Positions 35,419-44,600 of a stretch of 64,000 nucleotides of DNA are shown here, one piece after another. The translations under genes and the position numbers were made by a program. Position 1 is the first letter of the stretch; each line of letters starts with the position of its first letter. Source of the DNA: Rhodobacterales bacterium (GTDB lineage Bacteria > Pseudomonadota > Alphaproteobacteria > Rhizobiales > Stappiaceae); assembly GCA_008107755.1 (NCBI GenBank), contig VIRH01000058.1:1-64000 (forward strand). The letters are read 5' to 3'. Under the pieces are notes generated by a model. It was not told the DNA's origin. It searched no databases and was given only the letters and a program-made list of their open reading frames with translations.

Positions 35419-36957
35419 ATGTCAGACGCCGCCACATCGGGCCGCAGAGGAAGATCCGCACGCCGCGAACGCCGGCAATCCGGATCGAGCAGTCAGGCCG
35501 TTCCCTATATCTCCCGCAACATTCCGAACTACGAGGTCCTGAGCGACGAAAGTGCCGATCAGATCGAGACCAACGCCGATCGTATCCTAGCCGAGATAGG
35601 CCTGGAATTTCGGGAAGACCCTGAAGTTCTGGAAATCTGGCGCAAGGCAGGTGCCGAGCTTGACGGCGAACGCGTTCGCTTTCCCAAGGGCATGCTTCGT
35701 GAAATCCTGAAGACGGCTCCTTCACAGTTCACACAGCATGCGCGAAACCCTGCTCGCAACGTCGAGATCGGTGGCAACAATCTCGTCTTTGCCCCGGTCT
35801 ATGGCCCCCCCTTCGTAACCGACCTCGATCAGGGGCGCCGCTATGGCACGATCGAGGATTTCCGGAATTTCGTGAAACTGGCCTACATGTCGCCCTGGCT
35901 CCACCATTCGGGCGGCACGGTTTGCGAACCTGTCGACCTGCCGGTCAACAAGCGCCACTTCGACATGGTCTACTCGCACATCAAATACTCGGACAAACCG
36001 TTCATGGGATCGGTCACCGCGCCCGAGCGCGCCGAGGATTCCGTCAGGATGGCAGAGCTCACTTTCGGCGAGGATTTCGTCGACAAGAACTGTGTCATGA
36101 TACAGCTGATCAATGCCAACTCACCACTGGTGTTCGATGCGACCATGCTGGGCGCCCTGAAGGTCTACGCAGAGCACAATCAGGCCTGCATCGTATCGCC
36201 CTTCATCCTCGCCGGAGCGATGAGCCCCGTGACGGTCGCCGGCACACTGGCGCAGGTGCTGGCCGAAGCAATGGCCGGGTGCGCATTGACGCAGCTTATC
36301 CGTCCTGGTGCCCCTGTTGTCTTCGGTGCATTCGTGAGTTCCATCTCAATGCAATCCGGAGCCCCGACGTTCGGCAGCCCGGAGGGATCTCTGCTTCTGA
36401 ATGGCGCAGCAAAACTTGCCCGTCGTCTGAACCTGCCCTTCCGGTCCGGAGGATCGTTTACCGCCTCCAAGCTTCCCGACGCGCAGTCGGCACAGGAATC
36501 GGCGCAGACGATTCTCGCAACCCTTCAGTCGGGAGTGAATTTCTGCCTCCATGCTGCAGGCTGGCTGGAAGGCGGACTTTGCTCTTCCTACGAGAAATTC
36601 GTCATGGACGCGGATCAGCTCGGCATGATGCACGTGCTTGCCAAGGGGATCGAGATTTCCGAGGAATCGCTTGCCATGGATGCACTCGAGGAAGTCGGCC
36701 CCGGCGGTCACTTCCTGGGGGCTGCCCATACCCAGCGCAATTTCGAAAGCGCGTTCTACCGTTCCACCATTGCCGACAACAATTCCTACGAACAATGGCT
36801 CGCGGACGGAGAACTGGACGCCTCCCGCCGTGCCAACCGGCGCTGGAAGGAAATGTTGCGCGGCTATGGTGGCCCTGAACTCGATCCGAGCATCGATGAA
36901 GCCCTGCACGAATTCATGACGAAGAGAAAAGCATCCTTCCCGGACAGCAACGTCTGA
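35419..36957 (+). CDS. Trimethylamine methyltransferase (MttB) family protein, non-pyrrolysine
   Basis: A 512-aa MttB-superfamily methyltransferase. Recognisable parts: the N-terminal SDESADQIETNADRILAEIG, RFPKGMLREILKTAP, a barrel core with SPFILAGAMSPVTVAGTLAQ, and the C-terminal GGHFLGAAHTQRNFESAF. The frame is open throughout, so it lacks the in-frame amber codon read as pyrrolysine in true trimethylamine methyltransferases. Characterised non-pyrrolysine members demethylate glycine betaine onto a corrinoid protein; function here is inferred from that and from the bmt/dehydrogenase neighbours. No corrinoid protein gene is in the window. The N-terminus is Arg-rich (GRRGRSARRERRQ). GGGAG precedes the ATG and a terminator follows. 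Confidence 0.88.
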   Translation: MSDAATSGRRGRSARRERRQSGSSSQAVPYISRNIPNYEVLSDESADQIETNADRILAEIGLEFREDPEVLEIWRKAGAELDGERVRFPKGMLREILKTAPSQFTQHARNPARNVEIGGNNLVFAPVYGPPFVTDLDQGRRYGTIEDFRNFVKLAYMSPWLHHSGGTVCEPVDLPVNKRHFDMVYSHIKYSDKPFMGSVTAPERAEDSVRMAELTFGEDFVDKNCVMIQLINANSPLVFDATMLGALKVYAEHNQACIVSPFILAGAMSPVTVAGTLAQVLAEAMAGCALTQLIRPGAPVVFGAFVSSISMQSGAPTFGSPEGSLLLNGAAKLARRLNLPFRSGGSFTASKLPDAQSAQESAQTILATLQSGVNFCLHAAGWLEGGLCSSYEKFVMDADQLGMMHVLAKGIEISEESLAMDALEEVGPGGHFLGAAHTQRNFESAFYRSTIADNNSYEQWLADGELDASRRANRRWKEMLRGYGGPELDPSIDEALHEFMTKRKASFPDSNV

Positions 36958-36973
36958 AACCTGCAAACTGCCG

Positions 36974-37007
36974 AAGCCGGATCCGCGCCTCGCCGATCCG
37001 GCTTTTT
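36974..37007 (+). terminator. Rho-independent terminator after the MttB-family gene
   Basis: A perfect 10-bp stem AAGCCGGATC / GATCCGGCTT (36974-36983 with 36995-37004), an 11-base loop and a T tract (37003-37007). It lies 16 bases after the stop codon and separates this gene from the AGE-family gene. Confidence 0.88.
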
Positions 37008-37189
37008 GCTGTCCGCGTTTCGGTTTGACCGTGGTCAGCACATTGCCACCTGTGGCATCGCGGTGATATTTTCACCGGAACTCCTCGCCCACCCGACCAT
37101 TTTCCGACTATCGTCTTGCAAATCGAATGTAATGGCCACTTGTGACGCCCTCCGGCCAGCCATCCCGATCGATCAACGAAAGGAATACG

Positions 37190-38374
37190 ATGCGTGCTTC
37201 TGACAAGGTAACCGGAACTCAAGGTCTGCAGTCCCTCTCGAGCGACCTGACGGACTGGTTGACCAACCGGGCTTTGCCGATCTGGCAGTCCGCTGGAGCG
37301 GATCTCGAGACGGGGGAGTGTTTCGAGGCCATTGATCTCACGACGTGTGAACCTGTTGCCGACGACCGGCGCTCGCGCGTCGCACCGCGTCAGATCTATT
37401 CCTTTCTCGCCGGTGCGCGTCTCGGTTGGGACGGCCCTGCAACGGAGCTCGCCTCGCGCATGTACGACTGGTACTGGCGCACTTATTTGAGCAACGCCGG
37501 ATACATCGCATCGTCGGCCGATCGATCCAATCGGGTGACGGACAATACCTTCGATCTCTACAATCAGGCATTTGCCTTGTTCGGCTGTTCCCAGATTGCA
37601 GCCCATGTACCGGATCTGCGACCCGATGCGACCGAGCGCGCGACCAATCTGCTCAACTATCTGATCGATCACTACAAGCATCCGGAAGCGGGCTTCAGGG
37701 AGGCCAATCCGGACAAGGCGCCGCTGTGTTCCAATCCGCACATGCACCTGTTCGAGGCGTGTCTTGCCTGGGAAACCGTTTGTGAAGATCCTGTCTGGAG
37801 CGAACTTGCCGACGAAATCGCAGAACTTGCGCTGACGCGTTTCATAGATCCGGTGAACGGAGGTCTGAGGGAGTTCTTCGATCTGGACTGGTCGCCGATG
37901 CCCGGAGACCGCGGCCGCGTTGTGGAGCCCGGCCACCAGTTCGAATGGGCGTGGCTGCTCTGCCGCTGGGGCCGGTTGCGCAACGACGCGGGCGCACTCG
38001 TCGCAGCAAGGCGCCTCTATGACATCGGCTGGACTTACGGCATTGATGAAACCAGAGGCGTTGCCTTCATGGCATTGAATGATGATTTCACTGTTCGCGA
38101 TCCCCTTGCCCGGCTTTGGGGGCAGACGGAGTGGATCAAGGCCGCGCTTGCCCTTGCCGAGGCCTCAACAGAGGTCGAGAAGAGCGCCTACCTGTCTGAT
38201 GTGCCTGATGCGGTCCGAGCCCTGCGCCTGTATTTCGAGGACGTGCCGGAGGGGCTTTGGAAAGACAAACTTCAGCCAGACGGCACATTTGCGACCGGCC
38301 CGGCACCAGCAAGCTCGTTCTATCACATCGTCTGTGCGATCGAGGAACTGCACACATTCACGGCCGCAGGATAG
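37190..38374 (+). CDS. AGE-family epimerase/isomerase
   Basis: A 394-aa (alpha/alpha)6-barrel protein of the N-acylglucosamine 2-epimerase family, which includes mannose isomerases, cellobiose epimerases and sulfoquinovose isomerases. Signs are RVAPRQIYSFLAGARLGW, NTFDLYNQAFALFG, SNPHMHLFEACLAWE with the family histidine, EPGHQFEWAWLLCRWG and LWGQTEWIKAALALAE. The start at 37190 has AAAGGAA five bases upstream; the frame is open from 37142. The sugar substrate cannot be told. No sugar transporter or kinase is adjacent. Confidence 0.88.
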   Translation: MRASDKVTGTQGLQSLSSDLTDWLTNRALPIWQSAGADLETGECFEAIDLTTCEPVADDRRSRVAPRQIYSFLAGARLGWDGPATELASRMYDWYWRTYLSNAGYIASSADRSNRVTDNTFDLYNQAFALFGCSQIAAHVPDLRPDATERATNLLNYLIDHYKHPEAGFREANPDKAPLCSNPHMHLFEACLAWETVCEDPVWSELADEIAELALTRFIDPVNGGLREFFDLDWSPMPGDRGRVVEPGHQFEWAWLLCRWGRLRNDAGALVAARRLYDIGWTYGIDETRGVAFMALNDDFTVRDPLARLWGQTEWIKAALALAEASTEVEKSAYLSDVPDAVRALRLYFEDVPEGLWKDKLQPDGTFATGPAPASSFYHIVCAIEELHTFTAAG

Positions 38375-38499
38375 ACCGTATGCCACGGCGGCGAATGTGA
38401 AGCAGGAAAAGACGCATTCCGCCTTTTTCATTGATCCTCGACAGTCTATAGCTTGGCGCCAAATCGCAAATACAGGCAATAAAGCGACGAGGAAGCCGA

Positions 38500-39411
38500 A
38501 TGCCCGAGGCAAAAATCATCGATGGCAAAGCCATCGCGGAGTCCGTTCGTGACGAGATCACAAGACGTTCAGCAGCTCTGCTGGACTCGAGCGGCAAACG
38601 TCCGGGCCTGGCTGTTGTCCTGGTTGGCGAGGACCCTGCCAGCCAGGTTTATGTGCGCAACAAGGACCGGGCCGCCGAAGCATGTGGCTTTCACTCCGTC
38701 AAGCACACGCTTCCGGCAGAGACCGCGGAATCTGACATTCTGGCATTGGTGGAACGTCTGAACGAAGATCCGGACATCCACGGGATACTGGTTCAGTTGC
38801 CCTTGCCCGACCACATCGACGAGAGCAAGGTGCTCCGTCTCATTCGTCCGGAAAAGGACGTAGACGGTTTCCATCCGGTCAATGTCGGCCTTCTGACTGC
38901 AGGGGAACGTGCATCGGCTCTCGTGCCATGCACGCCCGCCGGAAGTCTCGTGCTGCTCAAGCGGACTATTGGAGAGTCGCTCTCCGGCCTGAATGCTGTC
39001 GTTGTCGGACGGTCGAACATTGTCGGCAAACCCATGGCCAGCCTGCTGCTTCAGGAAAGCTGCACCGTCACCATTGCCCATAGTCGCACAAAAAACCTTC
39101 CGGACGTCGTCCGCGCGGCCGATATTGTCGTCGCCGCAGTGGGACGCCCCGAAATGATACAGGGTGACTGGATCAAGCCGGGCGCGACCGTGATCGACGT
39201 CGGGATCAACCGCATCCCTGCCCCAGAGCGCGGAGAGGGAAAGACCCGGCTTGTCGGTGATGTATCGTTTGAGGACGCCGTCAAGGTCGCCGGAGCGATC
39301 ACTCCGGTTCCCGGTGGCGTTGGCCCCATGACGATCGCAATGCTGATGGTCAACACCTTGACGGCGGCGCGACGGCTGCTTGGCTTAACGGAAGAAGCTC
39401 CGCTGTTCTAG
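38500..39411 (+). CDS. folD: Bifunctional methylene-THF dehydrogenase / methenyl-THF cyclohydrolase
   Basis: A 303-aa FolD, converting 5,10-methylene-THF to 10-formyl-THF with NADP. Key segments: [19 protein letters not shown], containing the catalytic lysine region, [25 protein letters not shown], the cofactor site [16 protein letters not shown] and the C-terminal [21 protein letters not shown] lies upstream of the ATG. In this window it is well placed to process methylene-THF produced by sarcosine oxidase and the GcvT-type dehydrogenase, but FolD is a housekeeping enzyme in any case. Confidence 0.97.
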   Translation: MPEAKIIDGKAIAESVRDEITRRSAALLDSSGKRPGLAVVLVGEDPASQVYVRNKDRAAEACGFHSVKHTLPAETAESDILALVERLNEDPDIHGILVQLPLPDHIDESKVLRLIRPEKDVDGFHPVNVGLLTAGERASALVPCTPAGSLVLLKRTIGESLSGLNAVVVGRSNIVGKPMASLLLQESCTVTIAHSRTKNLPDVVRAADIVVAAVGRPEMIQGDWIKPGATVIDVGINRIPAPERGEGKTRLVGDVSFEDAVKVAGAITPVPGGVGPMTIAMLMVNTLTAARRLLGLTEEAPLF

Positions 39412-39677
39412 TCATGACATAGGCGCGATTACCGGTCATGTGAAAGTGCACAGAAAAAAGTGTCTTTGCGTGTTACCAGGATGACGCGGGGTGCCGCCCA
39501 ATACTTCTCTGCATTCCGTGGAGCCTTGCCTTGGCGCCAGCAGCATGTTCTATCGTGTTTCAGCAAACCTTAACCATAGCGACCTAGTCTGACCAGGTAG
39601 GGACTGCGCGATCAAGCTGGACCGGCTACATGGGCAAGATGTGGCAGCGATCCGGCCAAAACGACAGGCGGCAGTAA

Positions 39678-41660
39678 GTGAAGGGTCTACCGTCCTGCAA
39701 AACCGGCACGAAACCGGGGATGCATCGAATCGCATTGAATACGCTGGCTGCGCGATTGGCGGCTGGTGTGTTTTGCGTTGGCGGCGGCCTTGCGCTTCCC
39801 TTGTCTGTTTCCCTTGTGCTCGCCGCAACCGTACTGCCTGCGCGATCCTTCGAACTGTTTGGCTTGAAACTCTGGGGCTCCTCGGAAGAAGCAGTTGACC
39901 CGGTTCCCGACCCCCTTCCCTACGAGCCTGAAATTTCGGTTTCCGAGGGTGACGAGGAGCTGACAAAGAGCGTCACGGAAGCCTCGTTGCTCATTCAGCA
40001 AAAGGACAAGCCGCCCTCTGGCGAAGCGGGTTTGATTGCGCGTGCACTCTCGGACCGGGAACGCTTGATCGCACAGCTTTATGCGGATGCGCGTTACGGT
40101 GGCACAGTCGAAATCAAGCTCGCCAGAATACCGCTTGAGACAGCTCTCGAACAGGGGAATTTGCCTGACGGAAGACCGGTCAAGGTGATGATCCTCGTCA
40201 ATCCGGGTCCCGTCTTTACTTTCGGCTCCATCTCGATCAGCTCGCAAGGCAGCGATCTGTCAAGCGATCCGGCATTCTGGGGCCTATCCGCGGGTGAAAC
40301 GGCACAGTCCGGCAAGATCCTCAGCGCCGAGAACAAGATGGTGACGGTCTTGCGCGGGCGCGGCTATCCGAAAGCGCGGATTGCGGAGCGACGCATCACC
40401 GCCGACCATGCGACCAAGACCCTCGAGGTCGCCCTGATCGCAGAGGCCGGTCCACAAGCGCGTTTCGGCCCCGTCTCCGTCAAAGGCACCGAGATCACAA
40501 AGCCGGACTTCATCGTTCAGCAGGCAATGCTGCCAGTGGGCGATATCTACACGCCGGAGGATATTGCACGGGCACGCAAACGTCTCAATGAACTTGGAAT
40601 TTTTTCCTCGATCCGAATCGTGGAAGGCGATCTGGAAGGTCCCGATGGCACGATGCCAATCACCATCGAGGTCAGCGAGCGCAAACGGCATGTCATTGGC
40701 GCCGGCGCGTCATGGTCCAGCATCGAGGGCTTCGGCGTCGAGGCCTATTGGCGGCGCCGTAACCTCTTCGGCCGAGGCGAACTGCTGTCCCTGGAGGGAT
40801 CGGTCGGCCGGATCGGGACGGAAAGCTACGACAACCAGGAATATTCCGCCAAGATTGCCTTTGAAAAACCAGGCGTCTTCGGACCACTGACCAATTTCAC
40901 CACCAGTCTGGAAGCGAAGCAGGAAAATCCGGACGCCTACCTCAGCCGCTCCATCGCATACGAAGCCTTCCTGAGCAGGAAGTTCTCCGACACTCTCAAT
41001 GGGCGCGCGGGCGGCGAGATCTATTTTGCGAATGAAGACGACGCCTTCGGCAACGAAAAATACTTGCTGGTCGGTCTTCCTGCACAGCTAACCTTCGACA
41101 ACAGGGACGACAAGCTCAACCCGTCCAAGGGCTATTTCGCCTCCGTGTTCGCGGAACCGGCCTATGACATGCTCAATTCAAATGCCATTGGCTTCGCGAA
41201 AGGCACGGTGTCGACCTATTACGCGCTTGACGAGGCCAAACGGTTCATTCTGGCCGGTAAAGTTTCCGCAGGGTCCATCCTCGCGCCTTCCATCGAGTCC
41301 GTACCGGCCAGCCGGCGGTTGATCGCCGGTGGTGGTGGCTCCATCCGCGGCTATGCCTATCGCAACGTCGGACCGCGCTTGAACGGTGAAGTCGTCGGTG
41401 GTCGCTCGATCATCGAGTTGTCCGGCGAAGTCCGTGTCCAGATCACCGAAACGATCGGCGCCGTCGGATTTGTCGACGCCGGAAACGCCTATGAAGACAG
41501 CATTCCTGATTTTTCCGAGGAGCTGAAGGTGGGCGTCGGGGCGGGCCTGCGCTACTTTACCCCTATAGGACCGCTTCGAATCGATGCGGCGATACCACTT
41601 GAACCGGGACCGGGTGATCCGGATTTCGCGCTTTATGTAGGGTTAAGCCAGGCTTTTTAA
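39678..41660 (+). CDS. tamA: Translocation and assembly module outer-membrane protein TamA
   Basis: A 660-aa BamA/Omp85-superfamily protein. After an N-terminal signal-like hydrophobic segment (about 24-52) come POTRA domains (including KPDFIVQQAMLPVGDIYTPE and ARKRLNELGIFSSIRI) and a C-terminal beta-barrel ending in LYVGLSQAF with the terminal Phe typical of outer-membrane proteins. The barrel has the RLIAGGGGSIRGYAYRN motif of Omp85 proteins. With TamB it forms a system for outer-membrane protein insertion and lipid transport. The start is GTG at 39678 (AGGCGG upstream) or ATG at 39720, which lacks a spaced ribosome binding site. tamB follows after 5 bases. Confidence 0.93.
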   Translation: MKGLPSCKTGTKPGMHRIALNTLAARLAAGVFCVGGGLALPLSVSLVLAATVLPARSFELFGLKLWGSSEEAVDPVPDPLPYEPEISVSEGDEELTKSVTEASLLIQQKDKPPSGEAGLIARALSDRERLIAQLYADARYGGTVEIKLARIPLETALEQGNLPDGRPVKVMILVNPGPVFTFGSISISSQGSDLSSDPAFWGLSAGETAQSGKILSAENKMVTVLRGRGYPKARIAERRITADHATKTLEVALIAEAGPQARFGPVSVKGTEITKPDFIVQQAMLPVGDIYTPEDIARARKRLNELGIFSSIRIVEGDLEGPDGTMPITIEVSERKRHVIGAGASWSSIEGFGVEAYWRRRNLFGRGELLSLEGSVGRIGTESYDNQEYSAKIAFEKPGVFGPLTNFTTSLEAKQENPDAYLSRSIAYEAFLSRKFSDTLNGRAGGEIYFANEDDAFGNEKYLLVGLPAQLTFDNRDDKLNPSKGYFASVFAEPAYDMLNSNAIGFAKGTVSTYYALDEAKRFILAGKVSAGSILAPSIESVPASRRLIAGGGGSIRGYAYRNVGPRLNGEVVGGRSIIELSGEVRVQITETIGAVGFVDAGNAYEDSIPDFSEELKVGVGAGLRYFTPIGPLRIDAAIPLEPGPGDPDFALYVGLSQAF

Positions 41661-41665
41661 CGCAA

Positions 41666-44600
41666 ATGCGTTTTGTGAAACTCATCTTGAGGGTCTTCGG
41701 ATTCCTGATTGCCGTAGCAATCGCCATTCCCGTGCTCGTGATCGCAGCGCTGCAGGTTCCGGCTGGCCGGACGTTCGTATCCAATCTGGTCAGCGATCTT
41801 GCCTCCTCCGAAACCCAGTCTGTCCGTGTCGAAAACCTGCATGTTGGCTTCAGCCTCGATGCGAAGGTGGGTGGGCTCACCGTCGGTGATCAGGATGGCA
41901 CATGGCTTCAGGCAAGCAACCTTGCCCTGGACTGGAAGCCTCTTCACTTGTTTTCCGGCGATCTCGACATTTCCTCACTGACCGCAGACCGCATCGATTT
42001 TCTGCGCCCTCCAGCGGGCGCGCCTGCGGACGACCTGAGCGTCGCCGACGCGACCACTGATGATGAGAGCGGTAGCTTCTCCCTGCCCTTGAACGTATCG
42101 CTCGAAAAACTGGCGCTCAACGAAATCAACATCGCCGAACCGCTCCTTGGAGCACCTGTTTCTCTGAATGCCTCCGGTTCCGGCTCGTTTGCACTCGATC
42201 CGGCGCTGATCAGCGCCGATATCGACATTCACAGGATCGATGGCGTAGACGGCAGCCTGACAGCAAACGCCCAGTTCGAACCCGCCGCCGAAACACTTGT
42301 GTTCGACGTGTCCGTTTCCGAACCGCGAGGCGGCCTTGCGGCACGCCTTCTGGATGTTCCGGACCTGCCGGCTGTCGACGTCAATCTCAAGGGAGACGGA
42401 CCGCTGACAAACTGGTCAGCGAACCTCGAAGTTGCGCTTGACGGGCGGCAGACAGTGACCGGGTCTGCCAGCCTGGAGGAAAAGGAAGCCACACGACTGC
42501 TGGCATTCGACCTGGATGGCGATCTGGCCGCCCTTGCCCCGCCGTCGGCGCAGGCATTCGTGATGGGAACCACGCAGGCGAACGGAACAGCGACCTTCTC
42601 GCATGATTTCGCTCCCCAGTCCGCCGACGTCACGATGAAAACGGATACCGTGTCCCTGAATGCGAAAGCCGATCTGAACGACGAAAAGGTCAATGTTTCT
42701 GCCGACCTTGCTGTCAGCGCCGGCGACGGAGCACTTATCGCCGTAGATCTCGGGGAACGACGGGTTGCCTTCGGGCCTCTGTCACTCACTGCGACGGCAA
42801 TCGGGGAAAGGTCGTCCGCAACCTGGCAGACGAGGCTGGATCTCGCATCGCTTCAAACCGAAGAAGCAAGAACGGGTCGTATTTCTCTGACGGCGTCCGG
42901 GAAGGATGCCAATCTCGAAGAAGGCGTCATGACGTCGCCATTCGAAATCGAACTGGCGATTGCAGCCCTCGCCGGCCTCATTCCGGCAACAGAGCCCCTT
43001 TCGGGAGACATCAGCGCATCAGGCTCCGGAACACTTGATGGCGCGGATCAGAGCGTTGCCCTATCGACGTTGATGGTGAACACGCCTGTCGGCGAAATCA
43101 GCCTGACGGATACCAAACTCTCCGCCAACGAGATCTCCGGACAAGGACGCCTTCTGCTTGCGGACCTCGGCAAGTTATCGAAGTTGGCGGATCGCGATCT
43201 CGGCGGATCCACCAACGGCAGTTTCTCCGTCGCGATTGATCCCTCCACCCTTGAAGGTGACGTTACAGCTGCGCTCGTGACGCATGATCTGAAGACCGGC
43301 GTCGCTCAGGCGGATGCCTTGATGGCAGGCGAGAGCCGGATTGACACCGAAATCAGCCTGGCGGGCCAGAACGACGTCACTGTCAAGAGCCTCTCGGTGC
43401 GCAACAACGCTCTGTCAGTGTCCGGCACCGCCGCCTACCAGGCGCCCGAGCTGACATCGGACCTTCAGGTGGAACTGACTGACCTTGCCAAACTGGATCC
43501 GCAGGTGAGCGGAGCGGTCAAGCTCGATCTGGCCACGTCCGGGCCTCTGGACCAGCTCAAGGTTCAGGCGAATGCGGCTTCGGAGAAGATCCTTCTGGCC
43601 GGCACACCGCTTGACGACCTGACCTTTTCCGCCGATGCCCTAGCCGATCCTTCCGCTCCGACGGCCGTCATCAAAAGCACTGCGTCGCTGAACGGTCAGC
43701 CGATCGCCGTCGATGTCGACCTGACCAGCAAGGATGGCGGAGCCACCATTGATCCGGTTTCGATCGACGTCGCGGGAAACACGATCAAAGGAACGCTGGT
43801 GCTTGCGGATCTGACGCAGCCTGTCGAAACGCTCAAAGGCCGCCTTGCGATCGATGCGCCGGACCTCGACGCTCTTTCGCCCCTGCTGCTCACCCGGATC
43901 GGCGGTCAACTCAAAGGCACAGTCACGGCCGATCCGGACCGGAAAACACTCGCTCTCGACATTACTGGGTCCGATATCGAAGTTCCTTCGGTGACGCTCG
44001 GAACGCTTGAGCTCAATGCGAACGTCAAAGCGCCCTACAGCCCAGAAACGGTGACTGCCGACATCGTGCTGGCCAATCTTGCCACCGACGTTACGCCGAT
44101 CCACGGCGTGACCATTGAGGCAAAGCCTGACGATGGCGGCACGGCCATCACGGCTGATGTCGAAATGGACAGCAACGGCAAGGATGGTCTGACAGCCAAG
44201 GCGCATGTGAGTTCTCCGCAGCCGGGCGGTTATCTTGTCGCGCTCTCCGAACTGGCAATGCAGTATCAAGGCCTCTCGAGCAAGCTTCTGCAGCCGACCA
44301 AGGTCACCTATGTTGATGGCGAAGCCGTCATCGAGCCGCTGGAGCTGAAACTCGGCGACGGGTCCCTTTCAGTCTCCGGAAAGGCCGGGCAAACCATCGA
44401 CGTCGCGGCGGAACTCAAGCAGGTGCCTCTCAACCTTGCCAACGCGTTCGTTCCCTCGCTTGGTCTCGGCGGAACGCTTTCCGGCAAGGTTTCAGCGGCA
44501 GGTGACGCCGCCTCCCCTCAGGCCAACTGGTCAATTACCGGGGCAGGTCTCACGGCGGCCGAATTGCGCAACAACGGCCTTTCCAGCCTGAGCCTGAATT

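Noticed and set aside
35419-36957. Pyrrolysine-dependent trimethylamine methyltransferase
   Set aside because: The frame has no in-frame TAG; the protein is a non-pyrrolysine family member.
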